Source of the DNA: Psychrobacter immobilis
GTDB taxonomy: Bacteria; Pseudomonadota; Gammaproteobacteria; Pseudomonadales; Moraxellaceae
Direction: 5' to 3'
NCBI RefSeq assembly: GCF_904846065.1
Contig: NZ_CAJGZV010000004.1
Span: 1-14,956, forward strand
Length of the DNA: 14,956 nt
The translations under genes were made by a program, and so were the position numbers. The notes beneath the pieces are model-generated. The model worked only from the letters and a program-made list of their open reading frames with translations, did no database searches and was not told where the DNA came from. Positions 1-6,484 of this stretch are shown in pieces. The first letter of the stretch is position 1; every line of letters starts with the position of its first letter.

Positions 1-900
1 ATTATCAGATATGGTATAGACCGTATCACCAGCTGGCACATCCTCTAATATGTCCCCAACACGGGTTTTGCTATGAGTAGGCTTAGGAAAGCTAAACAGC
101 TCATCAAAGTTTTCGATTTTATCAAAGTAATCTTTATTGAAGCCTACGATAAAAATACGCTCTCTATTCTGTGGCGCGCCAAAGTCCGCAGCCCTTAATA
201 CAGCATATCCTACCCAGTAATTTAGCTTGTGAGACAAAGCTTCACGAGCATCTTCACTCATAGGGATATCCTCAGGTATGCTGTCTTTATGCTGTCCTGT
301 TAAAATATCGTAAATTGTTTGGAAGGTTTCCCCTTTCTTATCAGTCCTTAATCGCTTAACGTTTTCTAGTAAAAACATTTTTGGGCGTTTTTCAGCTAAA
401 ATTCGCTGAATCTCAAAAAACATGGTACCGCGTGTGTCTTTAAAGCCTTGTTTTAGACCCGCTTGTGAAAATGCTTGGCAAGGAAACCCGGCCAAAAGCA
501 GATCATGATCAGGAATATCTTTGGCTTGAATCTGGGTAATATCCCCACTTGGATACTCTCCATAGTTGGCAAAATAGGTCTTTTGAGCATGTTTGTCGAT
601 CTCACTAGTGAAAACACACTTACCACCATGCTTTTGAAACGGCAGACGTATACCGCCAATACCTGCAAACAAATCAATGAAAGTGAAATCACCATCCTTA
701 TTACTATGCTCAAAAGGATGGCTATTGTTAAGTGCTTCTAGCTTCGCTAACCTTGTAGCAGAAGGTTTATGCTCACCATTTTCCCAGCCACGAACCGTTC
801 TTTCACCGGCTTCTTTCATGCCTAACAGTAATGCTAACTCTTTTTGAGACACACCCAATGATTTACGTTTTTCAATAACATATTTCTGAAAATCTTTCAT
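1..900 (-). CDS. DNA (cytosine-5) methyltransferase, N-terminal 300 codons (gene continues across the window ends)
   Basis: Transfers a methyl group from S-adenosylmethionine to C5 of cytosine in the site cut by the partner endonuclease, protecting self DNA. Residues 1-57 form an XRE-like HTH (SQKELALLLGM, then TVRGWENGEHKPS), as in self-regulating enzymes such as M.EcoRII and M.ScrFI. The catalytic core then shows motif I FIDLFAGIGG (about 74-83), motif IV GFPCQAFSQAG (138-148, nucleophile Cys141), motif VI ENV (179-181) and motif VIII QNRERIFIVG (244-253). The ATG at 898-900 begins the HTH. No stop is met before base 1; the frame continues exactly into 14956, giving about 424 residues in total. 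The sequence is closest in character to Dcm/CCNGG-type enzymes. A palindromic operator lies just upstream. Family assignment is secure; the exact target is inferred. Confidence 0.95.
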   Translation of the reverse strand, partial: MKDFQKYVIEKRKSLGVSQKELALLLGMKEAGERTVRGWENGEHKPSATRLAKLEALNNSHPFEHSNKDGDFTFIDLFAGIGGIRLPFQKHGGKCVFTSEIDKHAQKTYFANYGEYPSGDITQIQAKDIPDHDLLLAGFPCQAFSQAGLKQGFKDTRGTMFFEIQRILAEKRPKMFLLENVKRLRTDKKGETFQTIYDILTGQHKDSIPEDIPMSEDAREALSHKLNYWVGYAVLRAADFGAPQNRERIFIVGFNKDYFDKIENFDELFSFPKPTHSKTRVGDILEDVPAGDTVYTISDN

Positions 901-915
901 ATTCGCCTACTTTTA

Positions 916-947
916 AGTATCCTGTTTTATTCCCGGATACTATCATA
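916..947 (-). promoter_or_regulatory. Operator and -10 region of the methyltransferase gene
   Basis: A perfect inverted repeat AGTATCC (916-922) / GGATACT (935-941), with a 12-base spacer, lies about 16 bases upstream of the methyltransferase ATG. Next to it on the minus strand is TATGAT (947-942), a plausible -10. A CCCGG site (932-936) falls on the edge of the right arm. The methyltransferase has its own N-terminal HTH, so autorepression through this palindrome is the simplest reading. The -35 box is weak and not called. Confidence 0.6.
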
Positions 948-991
948 AAAAAGCTGTCTTTGGTAAATAAAACCCACTTTTTTAATCTAAG

Positions 992-1008
992 ACGTCATCA
1001 GCTGACGT
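992..1008. repeat. Inverted repeat ACGTCA-N5-TGACGT in the mobC/methyltransferase intergenic region
   Basis: Two perfect 6-base arms (992-997 and 1003-1008) enclose TCAGC. The element sits between the divergent methyltransferase and mobC genes, about 100 bases upstream of mobC. It could be a binding site for MobC (a ribbon-helix-helix protein) or for another regulator. No CTGGCTTA-type nic sequence is seen in this intergenic region, so it is not called oriT. Confidence 0.35.
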
Positions 1009-1108
1009 ATATAGCATGTGTTCATATAGGCTCAAGCAATGAAGTCAGTCAAACTAGAATAAAAACATTAAACTTACATATAAGGCTTCCACTCATAAGA
1101 GTTTTTTA

Positions 1109-1429
1109 ATGAAAAATAACAAAGATAAAAAACGTGTTAGAGAAATCACTATTCGAGTGAGTGCTGATGAGTTGGCTGAACTAAAAAAGCGGCAGCAGAG
1201 TACAACAATGGCAGGATGGATGCGTGATTTAGGGTTAGGCGTATCGCCAATTAAACAAGCTGATCCTGAATTGGTTCGTGCATTGGGTCGTATTGGCTCA
1301 AACCTTAATCAAACCGCAAAACACGCCAATATCAATAAAGAGCTTGATCAGGATGTACTAAAGCAGATTGAGGTAATCAGGGGTTTAATTGGCGAGTTGT
1401 TGGATAATAATTTGCGAGGTACGCCATGA
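1109..1429 (+). CDS. mobC: MobC-type mobilisation accessory protein
   Basis: A 106-residue protein of the MobC/MbeC type, the relaxosome accessory factor that helps the relaxase open oriT and often represses its own operon. The N-terminus is strongly basic (MKNNKDKKRVREITIRVSADELAEL), with a beta strand followed by helices as in ribbon-helix-helix DNA-binding proteins. The middle has the family-typical RALGRIGSNLNQTAKHAN. AAGAG lies 7-8 bases before the ATG. The TGA stop overlaps the ATG of mobA (ATGA at 1426-1429), so the two are translationally coupled. The oriT they would act on is not upstream, as is usual, but near 13143-13227, beyond the restriction-modification genes. Confidence 0.85.
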   Translation: MKNNKDKKRVREITIRVSADELAELKKRQQSTTMAGWMRDLGLGVSPIKQADPELVRALGRIGSNLNQTAKHANINKELDQDVLKQIEVIRGLIGELLDNNLRGTP

Positions 1430-2469
1430 TCGTCAAATTCTTTAATAGGGGCAAGGGAGCAGGATCAGGACCACTTAATTATCTATTGCTTACTAAGGGT
1501 AAGCCTAGAGAGGGCGCAAAGGTGCTGTACGGCGATCCTAAGCTCACTGAGCAACTGATTAATGCCACACCGTATAAGCAAAAATATAAGTCAGGTGTTC
1601 TCTCTTTTACCGAAGATGCTACCCAATTTAGTGATGAGCAGAAGAAAGACATCATGCAGCGTTTTGAGGATACGTTATTTACAGGGTTAGAGCCTGACCA
1701 GTACGATATTTTATGGGTAGAGCATAGTGATAAAGGCGGTCGACTGGAGCTGAACTTTGTTATTCCTTGTCAAGAGCTAAGAAGCGGTAAGAGTTTGCAG
1801 CCATTCTACGCTCAAGCAGATCTAACAAGGGTCAATGCTTTTAAGAACATCATCAATAAAGAGTATGAGTTGACTGACCCTAATGAGCCTGAACGTAAGC
1901 GACTGATAAATCCTTATATTAATAATGCGCCACGCCCTACACCGTATGATGCAAAGAAAAAGGAAAACAAGGCTGTTGAAGAAGCTCCAGATACTCACGC
2001 TATAAAAGCTGATATTGACCGACAACTGCTAGATAGCTTGAAGGAAGGCTCGCTTAATGACCGTGGCAGTGTGATGTATTTTTTAGAAAGCTTAGGTTTT
2101 AAGATAGAACGAGCCGTCAAAAAATCCATCAGTATTTCTCGTCCTGATATGAAAAGAAATATCAGGCTGAAAGGTGCTATCTATGAAGAAGGTTTTCAGG
2201 CTTTGAGCCAACGCGCAGAGATTATTGAAAGTATGCAGAGTAAATATGAAAGGTTGAGTGATTCTCGTGGAAACAGAGACTTAATGACATGGGAAAAGGG
2301 TATGGAGATAAAGAAGGAGTATCACGGAAAGCTGTATGGTGATATTAAGGCACCTGAACCTCTGAAGCTCAGTGTCCATATCGTAAAGGATACAACAAAA
2401 TCGATAAAGGAGAAGTCTGTTTTGGATACGTCCTCAAGCAATACCTACTCATATACACCTAATCTATAG
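1426..2469 (+). CDS. mobA: MobA relaxase, MOB-HEN (ColE1-like) type
   Basis: Relaxase that nicks oriT and leads the transferred strand through a type IV secretion system supplied by another plasmid. The protein has 347 residues. The N-terminus MIVKFFNRGKGAGSGPLNYLL is typical of the ColE1-like group. Around residues 96-112, WVEHSDKGGRLELNFVIP carries the H-E-N signature that replaces the usual three-histidine motif. SGVLSF and LQPFYAQADL also fit the family. The C-terminal third (from about residue 170) is lysine-rich and probably helical, for accessory contacts. It starts within the mobC stop codon. No coupling protein or secretion genes are present, so the plasmid is mobilisable rather than self-transmissible. 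Confidence 0.9.
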   Translation: MIVKFFNRGKGAGSGPLNYLLLTKGKPREGAKVLYGDPKLTEQLINATPYKQKYKSGVLSFTEDATQFSDEQKKDIMQRFEDTLFTGLEPDQYDILWVEHSDKGGRLELNFVIPCQELRSGKSLQPFYAQADLTRVNAFKNIINKEYELTDPNEPERKRLINPYINNAPRPTPYDAKKKENKAVEEAPDTHAIKADIDRQLLDSLKEGSLNDRGSVMYFLESLGFKIERAVKKSISISRPDMKRNIRLKGAIYEEGFQALSQRAEIIESMQSKYERLSDSRGNRDLMTWEKGMEIKKEYHGKLYGDIKAPEPLKLSVHIVKDTTKSIKEKSVLDTSSSNTYSYTPNL

Positions 2470-2603
2470 AAACACTCTTAAAGCTGCTATTTTTTAATAA
2501 GACCATTTAGTTACCCCGAACTCTTATCTATACATATCTTGACTGTATTAGAAAAACGGATATAGTTAACCTAATTATTTTTTAAATTAGAGGCAGATAG
2601 ATT

Positions 2604-2786
2604 ATGGGTATTTTTGATAGATTTACTAAAGCTGTAACTGATCAGCAAGTACCAAGCAATACGCATGGAGTTATAGAAACTGGTAAGAATAAAAAAACCG
2701 GTGGCCACAATCATACTACCAATACAGGTGATGATCGAACACCTGCACAAAAAGCAGGTGATAAAAAAAGGAAAAAAACTGAGTAA
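2604..2786 (+). CDS. Small basic protein of unknown function downstream of mobA
   Basis: A 60-residue, very hydrophilic protein. The first eleven residues (MGIFDRFTKAV) could form a short amphipathic helix. The rest is rich in Asn, Thr, Gly, His and Lys and ends in KKRKKTE, so it looks disordered and basic. GAGG lies about ten bases before the ATG. It starts 134 bases after mobA and is followed by a good intrinsic terminator, so it is probably the last gene of the mob transcript. I do not recognise the family. A role in nucleic-acid or relaxosome binding would be a guess from charge and position alone. Confidence 0.6.
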   Translation: MGIFDRFTKAVTDQQVPSNTHGVIETGKNKKTGGHNHTTNTGDDRTPAQKAGDKKRKKTE

Positions 2787-2901
2787 GATTAACTAATAAA
2801 ACCTATAAATTATACCTATATGCAATATGCAATTGAAAAAACAGATGGTCATTTTGAGTATTTTTATTAATCTATAGCTTAGACCTACTCAAATAAAAGA
2901 A

Positions 2902-2928
2902 CCCAACACGAATATGCTGGGCTTTTTT
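2902..2928 (+). terminator. Intrinsic terminator after the mob operon
   Basis: CCCAACA (2902-2908) pairs with TGCTGGG (2915-2921) with one A-C mismatch, and CTTTTTT follows. Flanking A and T runs extend the stem, so it may also stop minus-strand transcripts leaving the gene at 2968-3642. Confidence 0.75.
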
Positions 2929-2967
2929 ATTTAAATAATTAAGTCTTTTGTAAGCCAATAATCAATA

Positions 2968-3642
2968 TTATGAAATATTTATTTGACCATATATCGCCTC
3001 TACCAAGCAGCAATCAGATACATTAATAAGACCATTGCCGTACCAAATACTTATGTCATCAGTAACTATGTTTTCAATAGCCTCACTTACAACACAGTAC
3101 TCTTCAAGCGATAAGTCACCGGTAGTTTTGATCCTAAGTATCAGTACATCTATATTAATATCTTGAGGAATTTGGCTGATAATTTGATTGATTGCTCTTT
3201 CTGCTCGTTCTAATTTATCTGTACCCACTGTCGTAGCCTGTATAAACTGAGCAGGCTTCTTAAATTGGAGTGCCTGCCTAATAACATCAAAATCTGTATG
3301 AATTAAATTGTCCTTCCTACTCGACATGACTTCAGAAACTTTCATTACTTGTTTCACTTCATCCAGCTTACAGACAATAATACCGTCTACCACATCAAGC
3401 TTATCAACACGTTTACCAGTAGTTTGCAGACCAAACAAGAATGCCGCTCCTGTTTTATGTTTTAGGTTGGTCAGTGATTGTACATCCCACTCATCATCAA
3501 TGAGAAAAAATGCAAACTCAGATAAACAATAATTCTTCATTGATGGCATATATAAATGAGTAATGGGGATACTATCCAACCAAATATCTGTCATCCACGG
3601 TGCTATAGTTTTAATATTAAAGTCTTCCAAGTTATCTCTCAC
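2968..3642 (-). CDS. FtsZ C-terminal-domain-like protein without a GTPase domain
   Basis: A 224-residue soluble protein. Residues about 113-218 align by eye with the FtsZ C-terminal domain: LIHTDFDVIRQAL matches the T7 (synergy) loop region LMNVDFADVRTVM of E. coli FtsZ. VGTDKLERAERAINQII matches the helix beginning SGEDRAEEAAE. VLILRIKTTGDLSLEEY matches the strand VLVNITAGFDLRLDE, and ISIWYGNGL follows where FtsZ has VVIGTSL. Residues about 66-93 (GAAFLFGLQTTGKRV, then VDGIIV) resemble the preceding core helix. The GTP-binding loop GGGTGTG is absent, and the second Asp of the T7 loop (D212 in FtsZ) appears to be Val120. Start is GTG at 3642, or possibly TTG at 3630, which has GAGAG in front. 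It stands alone with no partner upstream. The family link is from recall; function is unknown, and interference with host FtsZ is only a hypothesis. Confidence 0.6.
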   Translation of the reverse strand: MRDNLEDFNIKTIAPWMTDIWLDSIPITHLYMPSMKNYCLSEFAFFLIDDEWDVQSLTNLKHKTGAAFLFGLQTTGKRVDKLDVVDGIIVCKLDEVKQVMKVSEVMSSRKDNLIHTDFDVIRQALQFKKPAQFIQATTVGTDKLERAERAINQIISQIPQDINIDVLILRIKTTGDLSLEEYCVVSEAIENIVTDDISIWYGNGLINVSDCCLVEAIYGQINIS

Positions 3643-3777
3643 ATTAAAGATTTATGTTATATAAGTAGTTATTAATAGCTGAAATCAGAAGACTCTCCAA
3701 AAAGAGTGCCATTAAAACGTAAGTTAAATAACTATACGCTAAAGTTGAGTAAGATTAATTCTCTTCACCTATAGTTA

Positions 3778-3978
3778 CTATAATTTAGTTGAAGCTACCC
3801 CAGCACCACTAGCAATAGATTCAGTTGTAGCCCCAGCTGCAGTAATTACTGCAGTGCCACCTGTCGCTACTGTTGTAACTACAACTGCCGTTATTTTCAT
3901 AGGGTTGGCTTTTACGAAATCGACTATATCTCCTACTCGATATGCGACATCAGTTAAAAAATCAGTAAATATTCCCAT
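3778..3978 (-). CDS. Small hydrophobic, probably membrane-associated protein
   Basis: Sixty-six residues from the ATG at 3978; an in-frame ATG at 4017 would add 13 residues. MGIFTDFLTDVAYRVGDIVDF could be an amphipathic helix. After KANPMK comes a long uncharged Val/Thr/Ala/Gly stretch (ITAVVVTTVATGGTAVITAAG) able to span or insert in a membrane. The layout recalls small holin- or toxin-like peptides, but no family is recognised and the Shine-Dalgarno is poor for both starts. It lies 18 or 57 bases downstream of hicA on the same strand, in the place where hicB would be expected, and has no resemblance to HicB. Confidence 0.5.
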   Translation of the reverse strand: MGIFTDFLTDVAYRVGDIVDFVKANPMKITAVVVTTVATGGTAVITAAGATTESIASGAGVASTKL

Positions 3979-4035
3979 AATTCTTATTTCTAGTTGTTGA
4001 TTAAAAAATGGTTTCATTACTGCTAGATAAAATTT

Positions 4036-4224
4036 TTAAAATGATATACCAGTCATTTTGGATATACTGTTTACTATATTCGGATGTAAATCCTTCGATC
4101 CATGAAATGGTACTGTCACTAAGCCATTCATTTTAGAATGCATGAAGTGATTATGACTGCCTCTAACTCTTTTTAAAGACCAGCCATGTCGCTTTATACA
4201 CTTGATAACATCACGTGCTTTCAT
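4036..4224 (-). CDS. hicA: HicA-type mRNA interferase toxin
   Basis: A 62-residue protein of the usual HicA length, with the dsRBD-like fold of this ribosome-independent mRNA interferase. It shows GWSLKRVRGSHNHF (catalytic His24 within GSH), TVPFHGSKDLHPNIV and a C-terminal ISKMTGISF, all typical. GAGGG precedes the ATG by 8 bases. The cognate antitoxin HicB is normally the adjacent gene; none is visible on either side. The downstream gene is a small hydrophobic protein and the divergent neighbour is a 186-residue XRE regulator. A 40-bp palindromic terminator stands 30 bases upstream, so it needs its own promoter just before the start or read-through. It is either an orphan or neutralised by a non-standard partner. 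Confidence 0.85.
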   Translation of the reverse strand: MKARDVIKCIKRHGWSLKRVRGSHNHFMHSKMNGLVTVPFHGSKDLHPNIVNSISKMTGISF

Positions 4225-4253
4225 CGTAAAACCCTCAATTCATATCCTATATA

Positions 4254-4293
4254 AAAAAGGTGCGTGAGAATTATAATTCTCACGCACCTTTTT
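4254..4293. terminator. Perfect 40-bp palindrome, bidirectional terminator
   Basis: All forty bases form an uninterrupted palindrome: A5, then GGTGCGTGAGAATTA and its complement, then T5. RNA from either strand would fold into a long GC-containing hairpin flanked by A and U runs. It lies directly after the small reading frame at 4295-4372 (minus) and upstream of hicA, so it isolates the two. Confidence 0.85.
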
Positions 4294-4294
4294 C

Positions 4295-4372
4295 TTAGTT
4301 TAGCTCTTTAATAATAGCTCGAGAAATTTCCTCAATAATTACAACTGCTAGAACCTTAAGTATATTTTCCAT
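4295..4372 (-). CDS. Possible 25-residue hydrophobic peptide
   Basis: An ATG (4372-4370) opens a 25-codon frame, MENILKVLAVVIIEEISRAI and then IKELN, with the TAA one base before the strong terminator palindrome. GAGGG lies eight bases before the ATG and AAGG closer still. The core LKVLAVVII is hydrophobic and would make a short membrane or amphipathic helix, like a type I toxin or a leader peptide. An upstream in-frame ATG at 4387 has no Shine-Dalgarno. The small size makes this uncertain; it rests on the ribosome site, the terminator spacing and the otherwise unexplained transcript end. Confidence 0.4.
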   Translation of the reverse strand: MENILKVLAVVIIEEISRAIIKELN

Positions 4373-4460
4373 GACCTTAACCCTCATTTTGTAGTTTTGT
4401 TTGTTAAGCTGTTAGGCTTAATTTGAATAATATTCTATTTTAGAAATAATGTCAAACAAG

Positions 4461-4502
4461 AATTTTGTTAAATATAGAATAATTTATTATATTGACAAAA
4501 TT
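4461..4502. promoter_or_regulatory. Inverted repeat at the XRE promoter, possible operator
   Basis: AATTTTGT (4461-4468) is repeated in inverse as ACAAAATT (4495-4502), covering the -35 box of the regulator's promoter. A further pair, ATTCTAT near 4431 and ATAGAAT near 4474, lies in the same AT-rich stretch. This is a natural place for autorepression by the XRE protein and for control of the divergent minus-strand transcript. Confidence 0.4.
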
Positions 4503-4520
4503 ACTTTAAGGAAATATAAT
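4492..4520 (+). promoter_or_regulatory. Consensus sigma-70 promoter of the XRE regulator
   Basis: TTGACA (4492-4497) and TATAAT (4515-4520) are separated by exactly 17 bases, a perfect match to the housekeeping consensus. AAGGGG, 8 bases before the ATG at 4547, completes a strong expression signal. Such strength suggests that a repressor, probably the gene product itself, holds it down. Confidence 0.85.
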
Positions 4521-4546
4521 CGGGTATTTACATAAGGGGTAGTTAT

Positions 4547-5107
4547 ATGGCCAATTACATATGGTCTGCACAACTCAATATAGTCACAGGTAGTCTTTTT
4601 CGTCATATGAGAACAGCAACAGGGAAAGGGCAGAAGGAGGTTGCCGAAGAAACCTCACAACTAGCCTCAACGATATCTAAACTAGAGTCTGGGGCATCAA
4701 ATATCACCATAGAACATATCTATTCTTTCTGTACTTTATACAAAGTATCGCTATCTGATTTTGTGGAGCTATTGGAACAAGCAACTGCTGAATTAGATAA
4801 ACAGAGGGTCCTGCTTTATGTGGATAAGAGTGAGTCTACACAGATAAAAGATAACTCTATTGTAGTTAAAAGTAGAAAAGTAGGTACGAGAACTGTAGTT
4901 AATGCGTCTTTTTTTGGACTAGTTAGAAGGTATGAAGAACACGATGTGTATGAAGATATTCCTGAAAGTAAAAATGTTGACGATGAGTTAGAACTGCCCA
5001 AACTATCAAGTAAACAAGTGTATTCTATTTTGAAAGATTTTTTAGATAGCTTAACCGTCACTATTAAAATCAAAGACCTTAATAAATCGGATGCTGATGT
5101 TAGTTAA
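4547..5107 (+). CDS. XRE-family transcriptional regulator
   Basis: A 186-residue cytoplasmic DNA-binding protein. Residues about 14-62 form an HTH of the Cro/C1 type (SLFRHMRTATGKGQKEVAEE, then TISKLESGASNITIEHIYSF). The remaining two thirds (from about 75) have a long helix, a beta-rich middle (VVKSRKVGTRTVVNASFFGL) and an acidic segment, and match no family I know. The promoter is consensus and the ribosome site good. It is divergent from the HicA/small-protein block across a 322-base region with inverted repeats, so it probably controls that block as well as itself. It might stand in for the missing HicB, but the gene order is not that of a hic locus. Confidence 0.75.
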   Translation: MANYIWSAQLNIVTGSLFRHMRTATGKGQKEVAEETSQLASTISKLESGASNITIEHIYSFCTLYKVSLSDFVELLEQATAELDKQRVLLYVDKSESTQIKDNSIVVKSRKVGTRTVVNASFFGLVRRYEEHDVYEDIPESKNVDDELELPKLSSKQVYSILKDFLDSLTVTIKIKDLNKSDADVS

Positions 5108-5222
5108 TTTTTTCGACATGTAAGATAAGGGTTCTCTACAGTGCACACAATTATGACTAAGCAGCTAACTAATGGTATACCCTAAGGGAACCAGTTATTT
5201 CACCCTTCAAACCTATTAACAG

Positions 5223-5267
5223 ACCACTTAAAACAGACTGGTATAATGGAACCACTTATAACAGACT
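5223..5267 (+). promoter_or_regulatory. Recombinase promoter flanked by 17-bp direct repeats
   Basis: ACCACTTAAAACAGACT (5223-5239) and ACCACTTATAACAGACT (5251-5267) differ at one base and are 28 bases apart. Between them lies a perfect TATAAT (5242-5247), about 34 bases before the recombinase ATG; no good -35 is seen at the right spacing. The repeats bracket the -10 and are probably protein-binding sites for autorepression. They could equally be part of a res site, since resolvases often bind next to their own gene. Confidence 0.55.
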
Positions 5268-5280
5268 ATTTTAGGTGTTT

Positions 5281-5913
5281 ATGTTTATCAGAGCGTATTT
5301 ACGAGCGTCTACCAAAGAACAAGATGCTAAGCGTGCCAAAAGCGAACTCATAGCATTTGCCAAAGATCATGGACACAAAATTGCTGCCTTCTATGTCGAA
5401 AATGAATCAGGGGCTATCTTGGTGCGACCAAAGCTTATGCAGCTGATTGAAGATGCTCATAAGGGCGATGTTATCTTAGTTGAGCAGATTGATCGCTTAG
5501 CGCGTTTGAACCAAGCTGATTGGGATACGCTCAAAAGAATGCTATCAGAAAAAAAGCTATCTATCGTATCAAAAGAGCTGCCTACCTCCTATATGGCGCT
5601 TCAACCTGAAAACAGCACTGAATTTATGAGCAGTATATTGCAGGCCATTAACTCGATGATGCTGGATATGCTCGCTGCTATCGCTCGAAAAGATTATGAA
5701 GATCGGCGTAACCGTCAGATGCAAGGTATTGCTCGTGCTAAGGCAGAAGGTAAGTATTCAGGACGTAGGAAGGATATCGAAAAGCGTAAGATCATCGCTA
5801 GTCTACTCAAATCAGGTCATAGCTATTCTGATATTCAAAGAATGGCCAAGTGCTCACGGCATCTGATCGCTGATGTGGCCAAGGAAAGACCTGAACTTAT
5901 CATTGCTCATTAA
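5281..5913 (+). CDS. Serine recombinase (resolvase/invertase family)
   Basis: Site-specific recombinase of about 210 residues. From the ATG at 5281 the protein starts MFIRAYLRASTKEQDAKRA, where Ser10 in LRAS is the nucleophile; VEQIDRLARL is the second catalytic signature (helix with Arg residues). After the long linking helix (MLAAIARKDYEDRRNRQMQG), GRRKDIEKRKII leads into a C-terminal Hin-like HTH (SYSDIQRMAKCSRHLIADV). A GTG two codons upstream is in frame, but AGG five bases before the ATG favours 5281. On a plasmid this size the likely job is multimer resolution; DNA inversion cannot be excluded. The promoter lies between two repeats just upstream. Confidence 0.9.
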   Translation: MFIRAYLRASTKEQDAKRAKSELIAFAKDHGHKIAAFYVENESGAILVRPKLMQLIEDAHKGDVILVEQIDRLARLNQADWDTLKRMLSEKKLSIVSKELPTSYMALQPENSTEFMSSILQAINSMMLDMLAAIARKDYEDRRNRQMQGIARAKAEGKYSGRRKDIEKRKIIASLLKSGHSYSDIQRMAKCSRHLIADVAKERPELIIAH

Positions 5914-5985
5914 GTTGTTCTAGTATAAGTAGTTTATTAATTAATTACCCTTTTCAGATTTTTCCTTCGGGGAATACTCATATTT

Positions 5986-6480
5986 TTATAATTTTGATAC
6001 ACGGCTATATTCACAGTTTGAAATAATCCTTTTATCTGTTGCAAACAAACTGTTTTGTGATATAGCTTTGAACACATGTGAGTGACTTACTATTAATATA
6101 TTGCTATGATCAACAATACCTTCAATAAAAAACAAGCTAAGGTATATACGTTGTTTAAAATCATAATCATTTTCAATATCAAATAAATTAATATTAATAT
6201 TATTTTCTTTAGGTCTACCTTCAAGCTTACCAAGAGATCTTTCTCTTAGTAAGCTATTATAAATAATTGGTTTTTTTATATAGTTTGAAATTATTTGCGC
6301 AGTTTCTTTAGCTCTTATTAAATCAGAAGATACTATCAAGTCTATATTAAGATCTTTAGCAATAATTGCAAATTTTTCTGCTTGACTTACACCTGTGGGA
6401 TTAAGAGGTATATCCAAACTACCCATATATAGTTTTTTTAAATTATATTCTGTCTGTCCATGCCTAACAAAATATATCAT
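5986..6480 (-). CDS. Histidine phosphatase family protein (phosphoglycerate mutase-like fold)
   Basis: A 164-residue cytoplasmic enzyme of the branch that forms a phosphohistidine intermediate. RHGQT (Arg6-His7) is the catalytic motif. SSDLIRAKETA supplies the second arginine (Arg56), LRERSLGKLEG the acid (about Glu80) and VSHSHVFKAI the second histidine (His133). It is somewhat shorter than the usual 190-220 residues. It begins four bases after the stop of the nucleotidyltransferase gene with no clear Shine-Dalgarno, so it is translationally coupled and the last gene of the three-gene operon. The substrate is unknown; nucleotides, sugar phosphates or phosphoproteins are possible. The context suggests it works on the product of the two upstream enzymes. 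Confidence 0.85.
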   Translation of the reverse strand: MIYFVRHGQTEYNLKKLYMGSLDIPLNPTGVSQAEKFAIIAKDLNIDLIVSSDLIRAKETAQIISNYIKKPIIYNSLLRERSLGKLEGRPKENNININLFDIENDYDFKQRIYLSLFFIEGIVDHSNILIVSHSHVFKAISQNSLFATDKRIISNCEYSRVSKL

Positions 6481-6484
6481 AGTG

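Noticed and set aside
453..741. Open frames on both strands within the methyltransferase (86 and 88 codons)
   Set aside because: They lie in other frames of, or opposite to, the conserved motif IV region of the methyltransferase; no ribosome site and low-quality composition.
992..1008. Inverted repeat upstream of mobC as the oriT
   Set aside because: No nic core of the ColE1 type is nearby, whereas the 13143-13227 region has both nic core and adjacent repeats.
1822..2025. Minus-strand frame inside mobA
   Set aside because: Shadow of the relaxase gene, which has full family motifs.
2968..3642. Frameshifted full-length FtsZ
   Set aside because: The DNA upstream (3643-4036) does not encode a GTP-binding loop in any frame; it carries a small hydrophobic gene and a short gap.
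5955..5975. TTCC-TTCGG-GGAA hairpin after the recombinase and phosphatase genes as terminator
   Set aside because: The stem has only four pairs and no T run follows on either strand, so termination there is not supported.
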